Below are positions 9,166-17,957 of a stretch of 64,000 nt of DNA, one piece after another. Position 1 is the first letter of the stretch. The number at the start of each line of letters is the position of its first letter. Made by a program: the position numbers and the translations under genes. The DNA lies in the NCBI GenBank assembly GCA_947646015.1, contig CANSEY010000010.1, forward strand, positions 41,946-105,945, read 5' to 3'. The notes beneath the pieces are model-generated. The model saw only the letters and a program-made list of their open reading frames with translations. It was not told the DNA's origin and did no database searches. Origin of the DNA: an uncultured Bacteroides sp. GTDB taxonomy: Bacteria; Bacteroidota; Bacteroidia; Bacteroidales; Bacteroidaceae.

Positions 9166-10824
9166 ATGAAATCACTTCATTCTCTTTTATTTTGCGGAGT
9201 ACTTCTTTTGCATGCTTCTTGTTCGGGAATAAAAACATCAGATGAGAAATCTTTGGATGATTGCCCTTTGGTAGCGACCTGGAAACAGGCCGGTACTGAC
9301 AGTATAGTGGTATTGGACGTCGGGTTGATAAAAGATACCATGCAGATACGGCTCAGCCAGTTGGTAGACGACCTGGAGATTATCAAGCTTGAAACCCGGG
9401 ATACGGCATTAGTCAAGTCCGGATATATGGCGGTCTCTGACCGGTACATGCTTTTGGGAAGTTATTTAATGCCTTGTAAGTTATTTGATAAGAATGGGAC
9501 TTTCCTGCGTCAGATTGGCGGGCTTGGGCAAGGTCCCGGTGAGTATACCAATATTTATGATGCTCAGATCGATGAAGTGAATAATCGGATTTATATGCTT
9601 CCGTGGACTTCAAATCAACTATTGGTTTTTGACTTGGATGGAAATATACTTCCTCCGATACCTTTGCCGGCCCGAGTTCCTAAAGGAGTGTTCCGGGTAG
9701 ATACGAAAAAGAATCTATTGACTATGGGCATCTTGCCTTTCCAGGATTTAGAAAATAAGTTTGTGCTTTGGCAACAAGATCTCAAAGGAAATGTGTTTCA
9801 ATCCATCAGTTCGACTCCTTATTATACTTATGATGATTACAGCAATGAAGTGAGCAGTAACCGGAATGCCGGTTCTTTTGACTTCTTCATCTTTAATTGG
9901 TCTGCCGTACAAGATTCCTTGTATCACTATGATGCGAAAGAGAATCGTTTGGTTCCTGTTTTTACCGCCAATTTCGGGACTCAGGATATTCCCAAGCATA
10001 CGTATACGGAGTTTCCCGGACATTATTGGGTCAACATCATAACAGAGGTTGTTAATGGGCAGGGTATGCCTCCAATGAATGTTTTGATAGATAAGCATAG
10101 CCTGAAAGGGACCTATTGTACATTGGTGATTGATGAACTTGGGGGTATTCCGGTCGAGTATCCGTACGACTGTTTTCAGGACGGACGTTTTCTGATGAAT
10201 CTCGATCCGGGAGATTTGATTGATGAATTGGAAAAAGTCCTTGCTAGACCCGAACGTTTTTCTAAAGAAGAATCAGATCGACTTACAAAATTAAAGAATT
10301 CGATTTCCGTTGACGATAATAACTATATTCTGGTCGGTAAGCTTAAGTCAAAAGGAGAAAGTCTGATACTTTCTGCTAATCCGGTTCAGAAAATAACGGA
10401 GCAGGAACAACAACCGGCAAAAGAGGAACCGGTAAAGACTGCCGTTCAGTCCGAAGTAGCATCGGAGGCGGATACAGTGTGGAGTGTATCTCCATATTCA
10501 GCTATACTTCCTGATGCCATTGATTATTTCCGTACTCATAATAAATATAAAGATTGGAATCCGAAAAAGGGCAAGCGCGTCCTTGTGCGTGGCATCGCAG
10601 AAAAAGACGGAACAATTACAGGTGTAGGCATCAGTTATGGATGGGATCTCGATCCTCAGAGCGGGGCTATGAAGAATAAGAGCGAGGGAACTTGTGGGCT
10701 GAAAGAGTTGGATGAAGAAGCCTTAAGGCTGATCCGGCAGGCTAAACTTTTACCCGGAATGACAGATAAGAAAATACCGGTCAGAAGTAAATTCGTTATT
10801 GTAGTCGATTTCCCTCCTAAATGA
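9166..10824 (+). CDS. 6-bladed beta-propeller lipoprotein with C-terminal TonB-like domain
   Basis: The lipoprotein signal ends LLLHASC. Residues from about 55 to 400 form the 6-bladed propeller seen repeatedly in this window: EIIKLETRDTALV early, then LFDKNGTFLRQIGGLGQGPGEY. The usual C-terminal family end is recognisable as DDNNYILVGKLK, but the protein does not stop there. A Gln/Glu-rich linker leads into about 110 residues (GKRVLVRGIAEKDGTITGV, then LDEEALRLIRQAKLLPGM, ending in FVIVVDFPPK) that look like a TonB C-terminal domain. The 552 residues exceed the 370-440 of its paralogues. There is no inner-membrane anchor, so energy transduction by this protein is doubtful. Function unknown. 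It has its own -7 box and a terminator hairpin. Confidence 0.8.
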   Translation: MKSLHSLLFCGVLLLHASCSGIKTSDEKSLDDCPLVATWKQAGTDSIVVLDVGLIKDTMQIRLSQLVDDLEIIKLETRDTALVKSGYMAVSDRYMLLGSYLMPCKLFDKNGTFLRQIGGLGQGPGEYTNIYDAQIDEVNNRIYMLPWTSNQLLVFDLDGNILPPIPLPARVPKGVFRVDTKKNLLTMGILPFQDLENKFVLWQQDLKGNVFQSISSTPYYTYDDYSNEVSSNRNAGSFDFFIFNWSAVQDSLYHYDAKENRLVPVFTANFGTQDIPKHTYTEFPGHYWVNIITEVVNGQGMPPMNVLIDKHSLKGTYCTLVIDELGGIPVEYPYDCFQDGRFLMNLDPGDLIDELEKVLARPERFSKEESDRLTKLKNSISVDDNNYILVGKLKSKGESLILSANPVQKITEQEQQPAKEEPVKTAVQSEVASEADTVWSVSPYSAILPDAIDYFRTHNKYKDWNPKKGKRVLVRGIAEKDGTITGVGISYGWDLDPQSGAMKNKSEGTCGLKELDEEALRLIRQAKLLPGMTDKKIPVRSKFVIVVDFPPK

Positions 10825-10903
10825 CGAGTTAATTTCATTTTGTCAAATTTACAATTTGTCCGGTAAGCTCTGTCTGTAACCGGATAAATTCGGATGAAGA
10901 TTC

Positions 10904-10928
10904 ATGCAGCGCAAAAAATGCGCTGCAT
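10904..10928 (+). terminator. Hairpin after the propeller/TonB-C gene
   Basis: ATGCAGCGCA, AAAAA loop, TGCGCTGCAT: a perfect 10-bp GC-rich stem 80 bp after the stop. Only a short TTT follows, so terminator strength is uncertain. Confidence 0.6.
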
Positions 10929-11545
10929 TTGGCTTCTGTGTTTGTCTATATTGTAGCTGTTTTGCTGATTGGCGGATGTTTGGATATGCTATTCCTTGAT
11001 CCGTCTGTCTACTTGTCTCCTGTGCTTGCTGTTTGCTTTCTTTCTTCTATCGGTGGTTTTTCTTTTTCAGTATGCAACCAGCCTCTTTCTTCCCCAATTG
11101 GGTCACTGATTTATCCTCCGTTTTTAGTAAGTTAACATCCTGTTGGCAAAGAATTAGTTTTCTACCGACAGGAAGTTAACTTACTCCTTTCATGAAGTTA
11201 ACTTACCATATTCTGTTTATTCATATCCTGCTTGCATGATTATGCCATTTCTCTGGATTTATTCGCTTTTGTTGTATATCATTGCTTTTTTTATTCATTT
11301 TCATTTCTATTTCTTGCCGATTCTACCAATGTTCGGTTAGCTGGGAACGGTATATTGCAACTATTTGTCATAGAAACACTCTGTTTCCTTACGTTTCTCT
11401 ATTTCTTTGGTCGAGCTTTGTCTATTGAGTGTGTGGTCGTCTCTATGATTTGTTTAATACCCGCCTGATTATCAACACCGAATTACGATATGTTCGTATT
11501 TTATTGATTCGCAAATAAATATATGTATTGTTTCTCGCTGAAAAG
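10929..11545. other. Intergenic region without a convincing gene
   Basis: The short frames here are pyrimidine-rich and give hydrophobic, low-complexity translations with no family resemblance, so I call no gene. The stretch holds the inverted and direct GTTAACTTAC repeats at 11126-11206 and ends at a good promoter. It may be decayed coding sequence. Confidence 0.6.
11126..11206. repeat. GTTAACTTAC repeat cluster with 21-bp hairpin
   Basis: Arms 11126-11146 and 11165-11185 pair over 21 positions with one A.A mismatch and one G.U pair, around an 18-nt loop. A third copy, GAAGTTAACTTAC, follows at 11194-11206. It is in direct orientation to the right arm (11172-11184) with a 22-bp period. This could be a structured RNA end or a protein-binding array. 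Confidence 0.6.
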
Positions 11546-11577
11546 TTTGCTTTTATTAAATGCAATCCTTATTTTTG
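11546..11577 (+). promoter_or_regulatory. Bacteroides-type promoter for the DUF4221 gene
   Basis: TTTG at 11546-11549, a 20-bp spacer, then TATTTTTG at 11570-11577. Both elements and the spacing fit the Bacteroides primary sigma consensus. The leader to the ATG at 11718 would be about 135 nt. Confidence 0.65.
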
Positions 11578-11717
11578 GAGAAATAATTTTAAGCCTTATT
11601 TTTTGATAAACAGGCAGAAGAATGAAGCGGAATATATGTTTTTACTTGATGCCTTAGGGGATTGATACGTTGCCCATGAACCCAAAGCTTTGTTGCAAAA
11701 CGACTAAAACGACTAAT

Positions 11718-12860
11718 ATGAAACAGAACACCTTTTTTGTTAATGTATGGACCTTGATGCTGATTCTGGGTCTTATTGCTTGTGGAGAGAAAAAAGCGCA
11801 GGTGAAAACAGAACTTCAGAGAATAGAAGCTTTTGCATTTGATGTTAATGATGATTATTTACAAAGCTATGCCGGTACTTTTTGCTATTCTACTTCAGCC
11901 CGGATCGATGGTAAAGAGTGTCTGATTGTTTATAATGGAAAACTTCATTCCATTGACATCCTGAATCTGGCTGATCGCCGGCCATTAAAGCAAATAGCTC
12001 TGGCTAAGGATGGTCCGGATCAGATACTTGCTCCCAAAGGGATCGGCTATTATAAAGATTCGTTTATCATACTGAATACCGGTGGTTTGTATCGGGTTGG
12101 TCAGGATGGAAAAGTGGTGTCTAAGAAACTTCTCAATGATTTTCCGCAGATTAAGGAAGAAGGGTATGGAATAGCCGTTCCCGATCTTACTGTTTACTTT
12201 AGCGTGTATAGCTTCTTCGGATTTGATGCTGCGAATGGAAGAGTGGCTTTACCCCTCTACTTTTATGAGAAAGATACTACGGGAGAATATCCGAAGAAAG
12301 TGCTGATTGTTTCGTGTGACGATTGGAATATACGGGATGAAGTGGAGATACATTGTCCTGATGTGATAAGGAAAGAGGGAGATATGCAATTACTGGGTTG
12401 TGTCAACGTGCTTCCCTACGGTGACCGGTTGATTTATAATTTCCCTGCGTCTTCCAAAGTTTATGTTTACGATCTGTCTGCAAAAAAGAGTAAAGAATAT
12501 GATTTTCCTTCTACCTTTACAGATCCTTTTTTCCATTTACCGGATATAAATGGGTCGGAGCCCGGTTTCGGATGCCTCAAAACCGGTTATTATTTCCCAT
12601 TGTGTTACGATGCCTATCATAATGTGTTCTGGCGTATTCAACAGGGGCCTTTAGATGGTCATGGAGTGGGAGGAAAGCCCTTTTCCGTCATGTGTATATC
12701 ACCTGATTTTTTGAATAGTGCAGAGTATGTGATTCCTGCCGGTGCATCTATCTATCCCGATTTGGCTTTTACAGATTCTTTGATCTTGTTGCCGTATACG
12801 GGAGGTGATAAAATCGATGAAAACAATATGTGCTTTTATGGACTGCAATATAGAGAATAG
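11718..12860 (+). CDS. DUF4221-type lipoprotein, predicted beta-propeller
   Basis: I place the start at the ATG at 11718 rather than at 11670, because it gives a clean lipoprotein signal (MKQNTFFVN..., LGLIAC) and the extra 16 residues have no signal character. The 380-residue protein has repeated beta units such as LHSIDILNLADRRPLKQIAL, and an ending (LPYTGGDK...FYGLQYRE) that I associate with DUF4221. These are exported Bacteroidetes lipoproteins of unknown function, often found among 6-bladed propellers as here. The LETxDS and DNPV motifs of its neighbours are absent, so it is a related fold rather than a paralogue. Confidence 0.7.
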   Translation: MKQNTFFVNVWTLMLILGLIACGEKKAQVKTELQRIEAFAFDVNDDYLQSYAGTFCYSTSARIDGKECLIVYNGKLHSIDILNLADRRPLKQIALAKDGPDQILAPKGIGYYKDSFIILNTGGLYRVGQDGKVVSKKLLNDFPQIKEEGYGIAVPDLTVYFSVYSFFGFDAANGRVALPLYFYEKDTTGEYPKKVLIVSCDDWNIRDEVEIHCPDVIRKEGDMQLLGCVNVLPYGDRLIYNFPASSKVYVYDLSAKKSKEYDFPSTFTDPFFHLPDINGSEPGFGCLKTGYYFPLCYDAYHNVFWRIQQGPLDGHGVGGKPFSVMCISPDFLNSAEYVIPAGASIYPDLAFTDSLILLPYTGGDKIDENNMCFYGLQYRE

Positions 12861-12963
12861 TAGTTGTGGAAAGGACTGCTTGGAGGCGCTCCCGTTAATT
12901 AATTTAATTTCATAGGGTATGAAACTGTTTATTTCGTCATTGTACTTTATGTGGTCTGCTGAA

Positions 12964-12988
12964 TTTGATCTGTATAATACAGATCAAA
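12964..12988. promoter_or_regulatory. Perfect 12-bp palindrome upstream of a propeller gene
   Basis: TTTGATCTGTAT (12964-12975) and ATACAGATCAAA (12977-12988) are exact inverted repeats around one base. The site ends 39 bp before the ATG at 13028. Such a tight palindrome is typical of a dimeric repressor or activator site. No T-run follows, so it is not a simple terminator. The binding protein is unknown. Confidence 0.6.
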
Positions 12989-13027
12989 GGTTGTGATATA
13001 ATAATGACATCTTAAAATGAATTCTGT

Positions 13028-14221
13028 ATGAAAGTTTTGTATGTAATTTTTATATGTGTTTTGTATTCATGTATGCAAAATGTTGAGCCGGATAATAAGA
13101 TAAGTGTGGGTGCAGCAATGAATGCTTTGGGAAAGATAACGGCACAGACAATATCTTCTAATGTGAGATATGTAGCATTGGAAACAAATGATAGTAGCCT
13201 TGTGGGAGAAATGCCGGATATGCGGGTGTTAGAGCATGCCATACTTGTATCTTCCGTAAATCAATGCCTGAAACTTTTTGATCGATCTACCGGTAAATTT
13301 ATTCGGGATATAGGTCATGTCGGAACAGACCCGCAGGGATATGCTAAAGATGCTTGGGGAAAAGTGAACTATTGGGTTGATTATGACCAAAACATAATAT
13401 ATGTTTTAGGTTGGGGTAATGATTTAATATTGTATGATTTAGCTGGTAATTATAAAGATAGAATTTGTATAGATGATAATGTACGCTATAATTTGCAGCA
13501 AAGCTATCTATATGTTACTTATGGTAAACTATGGGGACATAATAAACTTGATATTTCCAATCGGACGTCACCCTTGTTTTGTATAGACGAAAACTCTAAT
13601 CACATTACAGATATAGTAGGTTTACCGGTAGATTTACTTCCTATGGATGATTTGCAATCTGTATCGGAACTTTTAGGGGATTATGTATCTTATGGCGGTG
13701 ATTTGACAATGGCTTCATTTGCCAATGGTGGAAAGTTTTACACAGCCATTAATAGTCCTTCCTTATGGCGGTTTGAGAATGATATTAGATTAAAACAAAC
13801 ATTCAACGATACGATCTATACGCTGTCGGATAGTAAAATTAAACCTTATTTAATTTTCGAGCTAGGGGATTGGGCTTGGCAATATCAAGATCGGTTGGAA
13901 GAAGGTGGATGTGAAAAGAAAATCATGATTGATTATGCTTTGGAAAATGAGAGATGTATTTATTTTCATTTTCATACAGGGTTCTATACTAAAAATAGGC
14001 AGGCTTTTTGTGGACTATATTATAAAGCTGATCATAGAGTTGTGTTGATGTGCGGAGATAGACTGTTGGATACAGTTAATAGACAATCTCTCAGAGTTAG
14101 GGGAGTAAGTTCTGATGGCTGTTTTATAGCTCTGCTGCAACCTGATGAGTTGTGTGATGAAGTGAAAAAGAAAACGGGAAGTAAAGAAGAAGACAATCCT
14201 ATAGTGGTAATATTGGAGTAA
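13028..14221 (+). CDS. 6-bladed beta-propeller lipoprotein
   Basis: The 397-residue lipoprotein has a short signal ending VLYSC. The family motif NVRYVALETNDSSLVG is at about 45-60, followed by the blade motif LKLFDRSTGKFIRDIGHVG. The C-terminus EEDNPIVVILE is a variant of the conserved (D/E)NPvlviaxLK ending. The usual GQGPGEY is changed to GTDPQGY. It is presumably anchored in the outer membrane. The ligand is unknown. A 25-bp palindrome lies just upstream, suggesting dedicated control. Confidence 0.75.
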   Translation: MKVLYVIFICVLYSCMQNVEPDNKISVGAAMNALGKITAQTISSNVRYVALETNDSSLVGEMPDMRVLEHAILVSSVNQCLKLFDRSTGKFIRDIGHVGTDPQGYAKDAWGKVNYWVDYDQNIIYVLGWGNDLILYDLAGNYKDRICIDDNVRYNLQQSYLYVTYGKLWGHNKLDISNRTSPLFCIDENSNHITDIVGLPVDLLPMDDLQSVSELLGDYVSYGGDLTMASFANGGKFYTAINSPSLWRFENDIRLKQTFNDTIYTLSDSKIKPYLIFELGDWAWQYQDRLEEGGCEKKIMIDYALENERCIYFHFHTGFYTKNRQAFCGLYYKADHRVVLMCGDRLLDTVNRQSLRVRGVSSDGCFIALLQPDELCDEVKKKTGSKEEDNPIVVILE

Positions 14222-14494
14222 AAGAACAAATGTTTTTTTATAAAATTCAAAAGAAGGTATAGACTAAATATTGTCTTTTATAGGAGTGGACCATAAGAAG
14301 GTTTTTGGAAGAACTGTTGGCGTTATATTGGGGGATATAGAGGGCAAAAGTAGGTATAATGGTAAAATTGACTTGTATTACAAACTTGTAACTGTCCGGG
14401 TATTTAGGGTTAAAATCGTGCGCTTTATGTCTATTGTGTTTATATACAGTGGTTTATATCGCATTATTTTTCATGAATTTGTCCGGGTAGATAA
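14222..14494. other. Intergenic stretch, no convincing gene
   Basis: An 81-codon frame from a TTG at 14271 resembles nothing I know and lacks a signal peptide or family motif. It ends on the promoter of the LytTR gene, so I treat the region as non-coding. Confidence 0.5.
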
Positions 14495-14526
14495 TTTGCG
14501 AATTGGTTCAACATGATTTAACTTTG
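14495..14526 (+). promoter_or_regulatory. Promoter of the orphan LytTR regulator
   Basis: TTTG at 14495-14498, a 20-bp spacer and TAACTTTG at 14519-14526 give a full Bacteroides consensus. The ATG follows 51 bp after the -7 element. Confidence 0.7.
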
Positions 14527-14577
14527 AACCAAGGAGGGAGGTCCCTTTTTGAGTGATGTAATTCAAATCTGTTAGCC

Positions 14578-14937
14578 ATGGATAAAATAGAGTTTAGAGA
14601 AGATAAGATAACGTTTTCATATAAGAAATCTTATGGAGAATGTTTGTATCAGGATTTAATTGCTGTGGAATATAGCAAGCCTTACTGTATATTACAAATA
14701 GGAGGTAGGAACAGTATTCTGTTTTTAATAAGCCTACGTGTGATTCTGGAAAAATTGCCTGCCGATTTTCTGCTGATAAATAGAGGAATTATAGTAAATA
14801 AAGAGCGTATTGTAGATTGTGTACTTCAGGACGGGGCATATCATATAAAGATGGATAATAATAAAATTTATAGGATTAGCACTCGTAAGCTGGCTACAGT
14901 TAAGAAATATTTTATGGTACAAAATGATACTATTTAG
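14578..14937 (+). CDS. Stand-alone LytTR-type DNA-binding regulator
   Basis: The 119-residue protein is a LytTR domain with almost nothing else. Its hallmarks are YQDLIAVEYSKPYCILQI, then LPADFLLINRGIIVNKERIVD (the usual F..i.RsyiVN segment with Asn in place of Ser), and a C-terminal ISTRKLATVKKYF. LytTR domains bind pairs of about 9-bp direct repeats one or two helical turns apart. No receiver domain or membrane segment precedes it, and no sensor kinase gene is nearby, so its input is unclear. It has its own promoter and sits just ahead of the tandem propeller genes. A matching direct repeat occurs at 23415-23446. The function in this locus is inferred. Confidence 0.8.
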   Translation: MDKIEFREDKITFSYKKSYGECLYQDLIAVEYSKPYCILQIGGRNSILFLISLRVILEKLPADFLLINRGIIVNKERIVDCVLQDGAYHIKMDNNKIYRISTRKLATVKKYFMVQNDTI

Positions 14938-14986
14938 GTTTAGGTCATAAAAGATGTATAGGAGAAAAAAACTGCAAAAAAAGATT

Positions 14987-15010
14987 ATATACTACGAAAA
15001 TGTAGTATAT
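14987..15010. promoter_or_regulatory. 9-bp inverted repeat before the tandem propeller genes
   Basis: ATATACTAC (14987-14995), 6-bp spacer, GTAGTATAT (15002-15010). It lies between the LytTR gene and the first tandem propeller. On minus a T-rich tract follows but no minus gene reads into it, so an operator is more likely than a terminator. Confidence 0.45.
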
Positions 15011-15106
15011 TGTAGCCGTGAAAACATTTGCAGGGAGATTCTCGTCTCTAATATTGGATAGTGGGGACCTTATGCACAAACAATAAATCTTAATTCAATT
15101 GTGGCT

Positions 15107-16414
15107 ATGAAACACATGTCCTTATTGCTAATCGGTGTATTTGTATTATTGGGATGCAGTTCCAATAAGAAGCAAGAACCTATATCCAAGTCAGGAATAC
15201 CTGTCATTAATCTTTCTGAGGATGTATCGATTGTACCTTCACTTCTTTTGAGTGAGGCTGCCTCAAAGGTCGATATAGTACCGTTAGAAGTGACGGATGA
15301 ATCTCTATTGGGGGAAATCTATCATCTTCAAATAACCGAGAACGATATATGGGTACACCATTATAAAGATAAATGTATTTGCCGTTTTTCCCGTTCCGGA
15401 AAATTTCTGAATAAAGTCGGAAAAATAGGTCAAGGGCCTGGTGAATTTATTCAATTATCTGATTTTTTTATAGATGAGAAACATAGAGAAATCTATATTG
15501 TATCTGCATCAAGAGGCATTTTCGTATATGATTTTGATGGTAATTTCAAGAGGCAGCCTACCAGAACAATAGTAGAAACTATGTTCGGTTCTATTTTTAA
15601 TCAATTTATGATATACAATAATCACTTTTTTATTCTTCAAAATTTACCTTTATACCGAGAAATACCTAAAGATTCGTTATGGTCTCTTGCCTTGGTTGAT
15701 AGTTCTTACAAGAAAAAAAAGATATTTAAAAACCCAGTACATATAGGTAAAGAAGATCAAATTATAAAGAATCGTGTCCAGATGAATTATATGTTTAATT
15801 ATTGGCTGGAATCTTCTACTAACATCGATACATATAATAATCAACTAACTCTTAAGTTTCCTGACACTGATACAATTTATAGCTATGACAGTATTAAAGA
15901 GGAATTAGTGCCTCAGTATGCAATTTTTGTAGACGAAGAAAAAGGAGATTACGAATATACACATTTATGGTTTCGTGACAGGAAAGCTTTTGATTATTTT
16001 TCGATACACTCTTACTACTCTACTAAAGAAAATATTTATTTGGTAGGCAGTAAAGGAGAGGAGGTATATATATATTGTTACAATAAACAAGAAAAGAATG
16101 TAAGGTTGCAAAAACAACAAGGAGAGATAACCGAGCGTGATGTGTCTTGGTTTAGTATTCCTTTCCGTCGAATGGAATGTCCGTTTGTCCTAAGCAATGA
16201 TCTATGTGGCGGCGATTTTATTATAGATTTTCGCTCTTCTGGTAAATACTGGGTAGATGTATTATATCTTGGCAATGATGGAAATAGGGTTGATTTGAAT
16301 CAAATAAAATCATCTACTGTAATAGATGAATCCAAGAAAAAGGAGCTAATCCGAGTTTTGGAAAGTGCGACTGAGGATAGCAATCCGATTTTGATGATTG
16401 CAACTTTAAAATAA
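15107..16414 (+). CDS. 6-bladed beta-propeller lipoprotein, tandem copy 1
   Basis: I chose the ATG at 15107 over the GTG at 15101. The signal ends in VLLGCSSNKK. The family motif KVDIVPLEVTDESLLGE and the blade motif RFSRSGKFLNKVGKIGQGPGEF are present, and the protein ends ATEDSNPILMIATLK. It is the first of three tandem paralogues of about 435 residues. Its first ~110 bp of mature coding sequence and last ~100 bp nearly match copies 2 and 3, whereas the middle is diverged. Base composition is strikingly AT-rich compared with the first 9 kb. Predicted cell-envelope lipoprotein, ligand unknown. Confidence 0.8.
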   Translation: MKHMSLLLIGVFVLLGCSSNKKQEPISKSGIPVINLSEDVSIVPSLLLSEAASKVDIVPLEVTDESLLGEIYHLQITENDIWVHHYKDKCICRFSRSGKFLNKVGKIGQGPGEFIQLSDFFIDEKHREIYIVSASRGIFVYDFDGNFKRQPTRTIVETMFGSIFNQFMIYNNHFFILQNLPLYREIPKDSLWSLALVDSSYKKKKIFKNPVHIGKEDQIIKNRVQMNYMFNYWLESSTNIDTYNNQLTLKFPDTDTIYSYDSIKEELVPQYAIFVDEEKGDYEYTHLWFRDRKAFDYFSIHSYYSTKENIYLVGSKGEEVYIYCYNKQEKNVRLQKQQGEITERDVSWFSIPFRRMECPFVLSNDLCGGDFIIDFRSSGKYWVDVLYLGNDGNRVDLNQIKSSTVIDESKKKELIRVLESATEDSNPILMIATLK

Positions 16415-16599
16415 TAGAGTAGGTTCCTATGATGGAAAAATATGTTGTTTCTAATAAATAAATTGTGATGAAGTCTATATTATTATTACTAATAATTACG
16501 CTATTGGGATGCAGTTCCAATATGAAGCAAGAGCCTATATCCAAGTCAGGAATACCTGTCATTAATCTTTCTGAGGATGTATCGACTGTACCTTCACTT
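16301..16599 (+). repeat. 299-bp direct repeat, copy A
   Basis: It covers the 3' end of tandem propeller 1, the intergenic bases and the 5' end of tandem propeller 2. It matches 17659-17957 with a single difference by eye (16318 T versus 17676 C). The period is exactly 1358 bp. Recombination between the copies would delete one gene cleanly. Confidence 0.95.
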
Positions 16600-17772
16600 C
16601 TTTTGAGTGAGGCGGCGGAGAAATTGGAAATTGTTCCTTTGGAAATGACAGATGAATCTGTATTGAGTGATATTACGGAAATGCAAGTAACTGATCATAA
16701 TATATGGATAGATCATGGACGCGAATTCTACATTTATCGTTTTTCCCGTACGGGAAAATTTCTGAATAGAATAGGGAGTATAGGCCAAGGGCCGGGAGAA
16801 TATGTCAATTATTTAACTTTTCTTGTCGATGAAGATAAAAAAGAAGTATATATTTTTTCCACTAATAACGGTGTTTTAGTATATGATTTTGAAGGTGGGT
16901 TTAAAAAGCAAATTTCAGATTTCCAAACTATGGTTGGAATGTTTTCGTCTATATATAAGCAATATATCTTAAATGACCATAAATTTTTTGCTATCCAGAA
17001 TTTTGGTTTATATAGATCTGTGGATAAAGATTCATTGTGGTCTTTTGTTTCTTTGGACGATAACTTTCAGAAAAAGAGACTATTTAAAAATCCGGTTCAT
17101 GTGGGTAAAGAAGAGCAGATTATAGCTAACCGTGCCAATATGGATCGGATGGTTAATTATTGGATGGAGTATCTAACCAGTGTAGATATTTACAATGGTC
17201 AATTGACCCTTAAATATCCGGATACTGATACTATTTATTGTTATGATGATGCGACAAACCAACTTTTGCCTCAATATGCAATCTTTACAGATGAAGAAAA
17301 AGGGGATTATGAAGCTACTCATTTATGGTTTAAAGACAGAAAGGCTTTCGATTATTTTTCCATTTTTTCTTATTACCCGACTAAGGATTTTGTTTATCTG
17401 ATTGGTAGTAAAGGCGAGGAGGTATATACCTATTGCTATAATAAAAAAGATGGAAGTGTTAGATTGCAGAAACGACAAAGCGCAATAACCGAGCGTGATG
17501 TGCCCTGGTTCAGCTTTCCTTTGCGCCAAATGAAACGTGATTTTGTGTTAGATAATGATTTAGGTGGAGGTGATTTTACTGTTGACAGCCGTTCTTCCGG
17601 TAAATACTGGATAGATATATTAGAACCTGGCGGTGATGAAAACTGGATTGATATAGACCAAATAAAATCATCTACCGTAATAGATGAATCCAAGAAAAAG
17701 GAGCTAATCCGAGTTTTGGAAAGTGCGACTGAGGATAGCAATCCGATTTTGATGATTGCAACTTTAAAATAA
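16468..17772 (+). CDS. 6-bladed beta-propeller lipoprotein, tandem copy 2
   Basis: The ATG at 16468 is preferred to the GTG at 16465. The 434-residue lipoprotein has signal LLGCSSNMKQ, motif KLEIVPLEMTDESVLSD, blade motif SRTGKFLNRIGSIGQGPGEY and the ATEDSNPILMIATLK end. Its last 260 bp (17512-17771) are identical to copy 3, and its start and upstream spacer are identical too. Only the central blades differ, with scattered residue changes and no frameshifts. That pattern fits recent duplication plus gene conversion at the ends. Function as for copy 1. Confidence 0.85.
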   Translation: MKSILLLLIITLLGCSSNMKQEPISKSGIPVINLSEDVSTVPSLLLSEAAEKLEIVPLEMTDESVLSDITEMQVTDHNIWIDHGREFYIYRFSRTGKFLNRIGSIGQGPGEYVNYLTFLVDEDKKEVYIFSTNNGVLVYDFEGGFKKQISDFQTMVGMFSSIYKQYILNDHKFFAIQNFGLYRSVDKDSLWSFVSLDDNFQKKRLFKNPVHVGKEEQIIANRANMDRMVNYWMEYLTSVDIYNGQLTLKYPDTDTIYCYDDATNQLLPQYAIFTDEEKGDYEATHLWFKDRKAFDYFSIFSYYPTKDFVYLIGSKGEEVYTYCYNKKDGSVRLQKRQSAITERDVPWFSFPLRQMKRDFVLDNDLGGGDFTVDSRSSGKYWIDILEPGGDENWIDIDQIKSSTVIDESKKKELIRVLESATEDSNPILMIATLK

Positions 17773-17957
17773 TAGAGTAGGTTCCTATGATGGAAAAATA
17801 TGTTGTTTCTAATAAATAAATTGTGATGAAGTCTATATTATTATTACTAATAATTACGCTATTGGGATGCAGTTCCAATATGAAGCAAGAGCCTATATCC
17901 AAGTCAGGAATACCTGTCATTAATCTTTCTGAGGATGTATCGACTGTACCTTCACTT
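17659..17957 (+). repeat. 299-bp direct repeat, copy B
   Basis: Second copy of the repeat at 16301-16599. It spans the junction between tandem propellers 2 and 3. The 3' part occurs a third time at 19017-19129 at the end of copy 3. Confidence 0.95.

Noticed and set aside
10929-11135. 68-codon frame with hydrophobic translation
   Set aside because: Low-complexity pyrimidine-rich sequence overlapping the hairpin end; no start context or family match.
14271-14516. Possible 81-residue protein from a TTG start
   Set aside because: No family motif, no signal peptide, and it overlaps the consensus promoter of the LytTR gene.
16301-17957. 299-bp direct repeats as ends of a mobile element
   Set aside because: The repeats are coding and intergenic parts of tandem paralogues with an exact gene-length period; there is no transposase or terminal inverted repeat.
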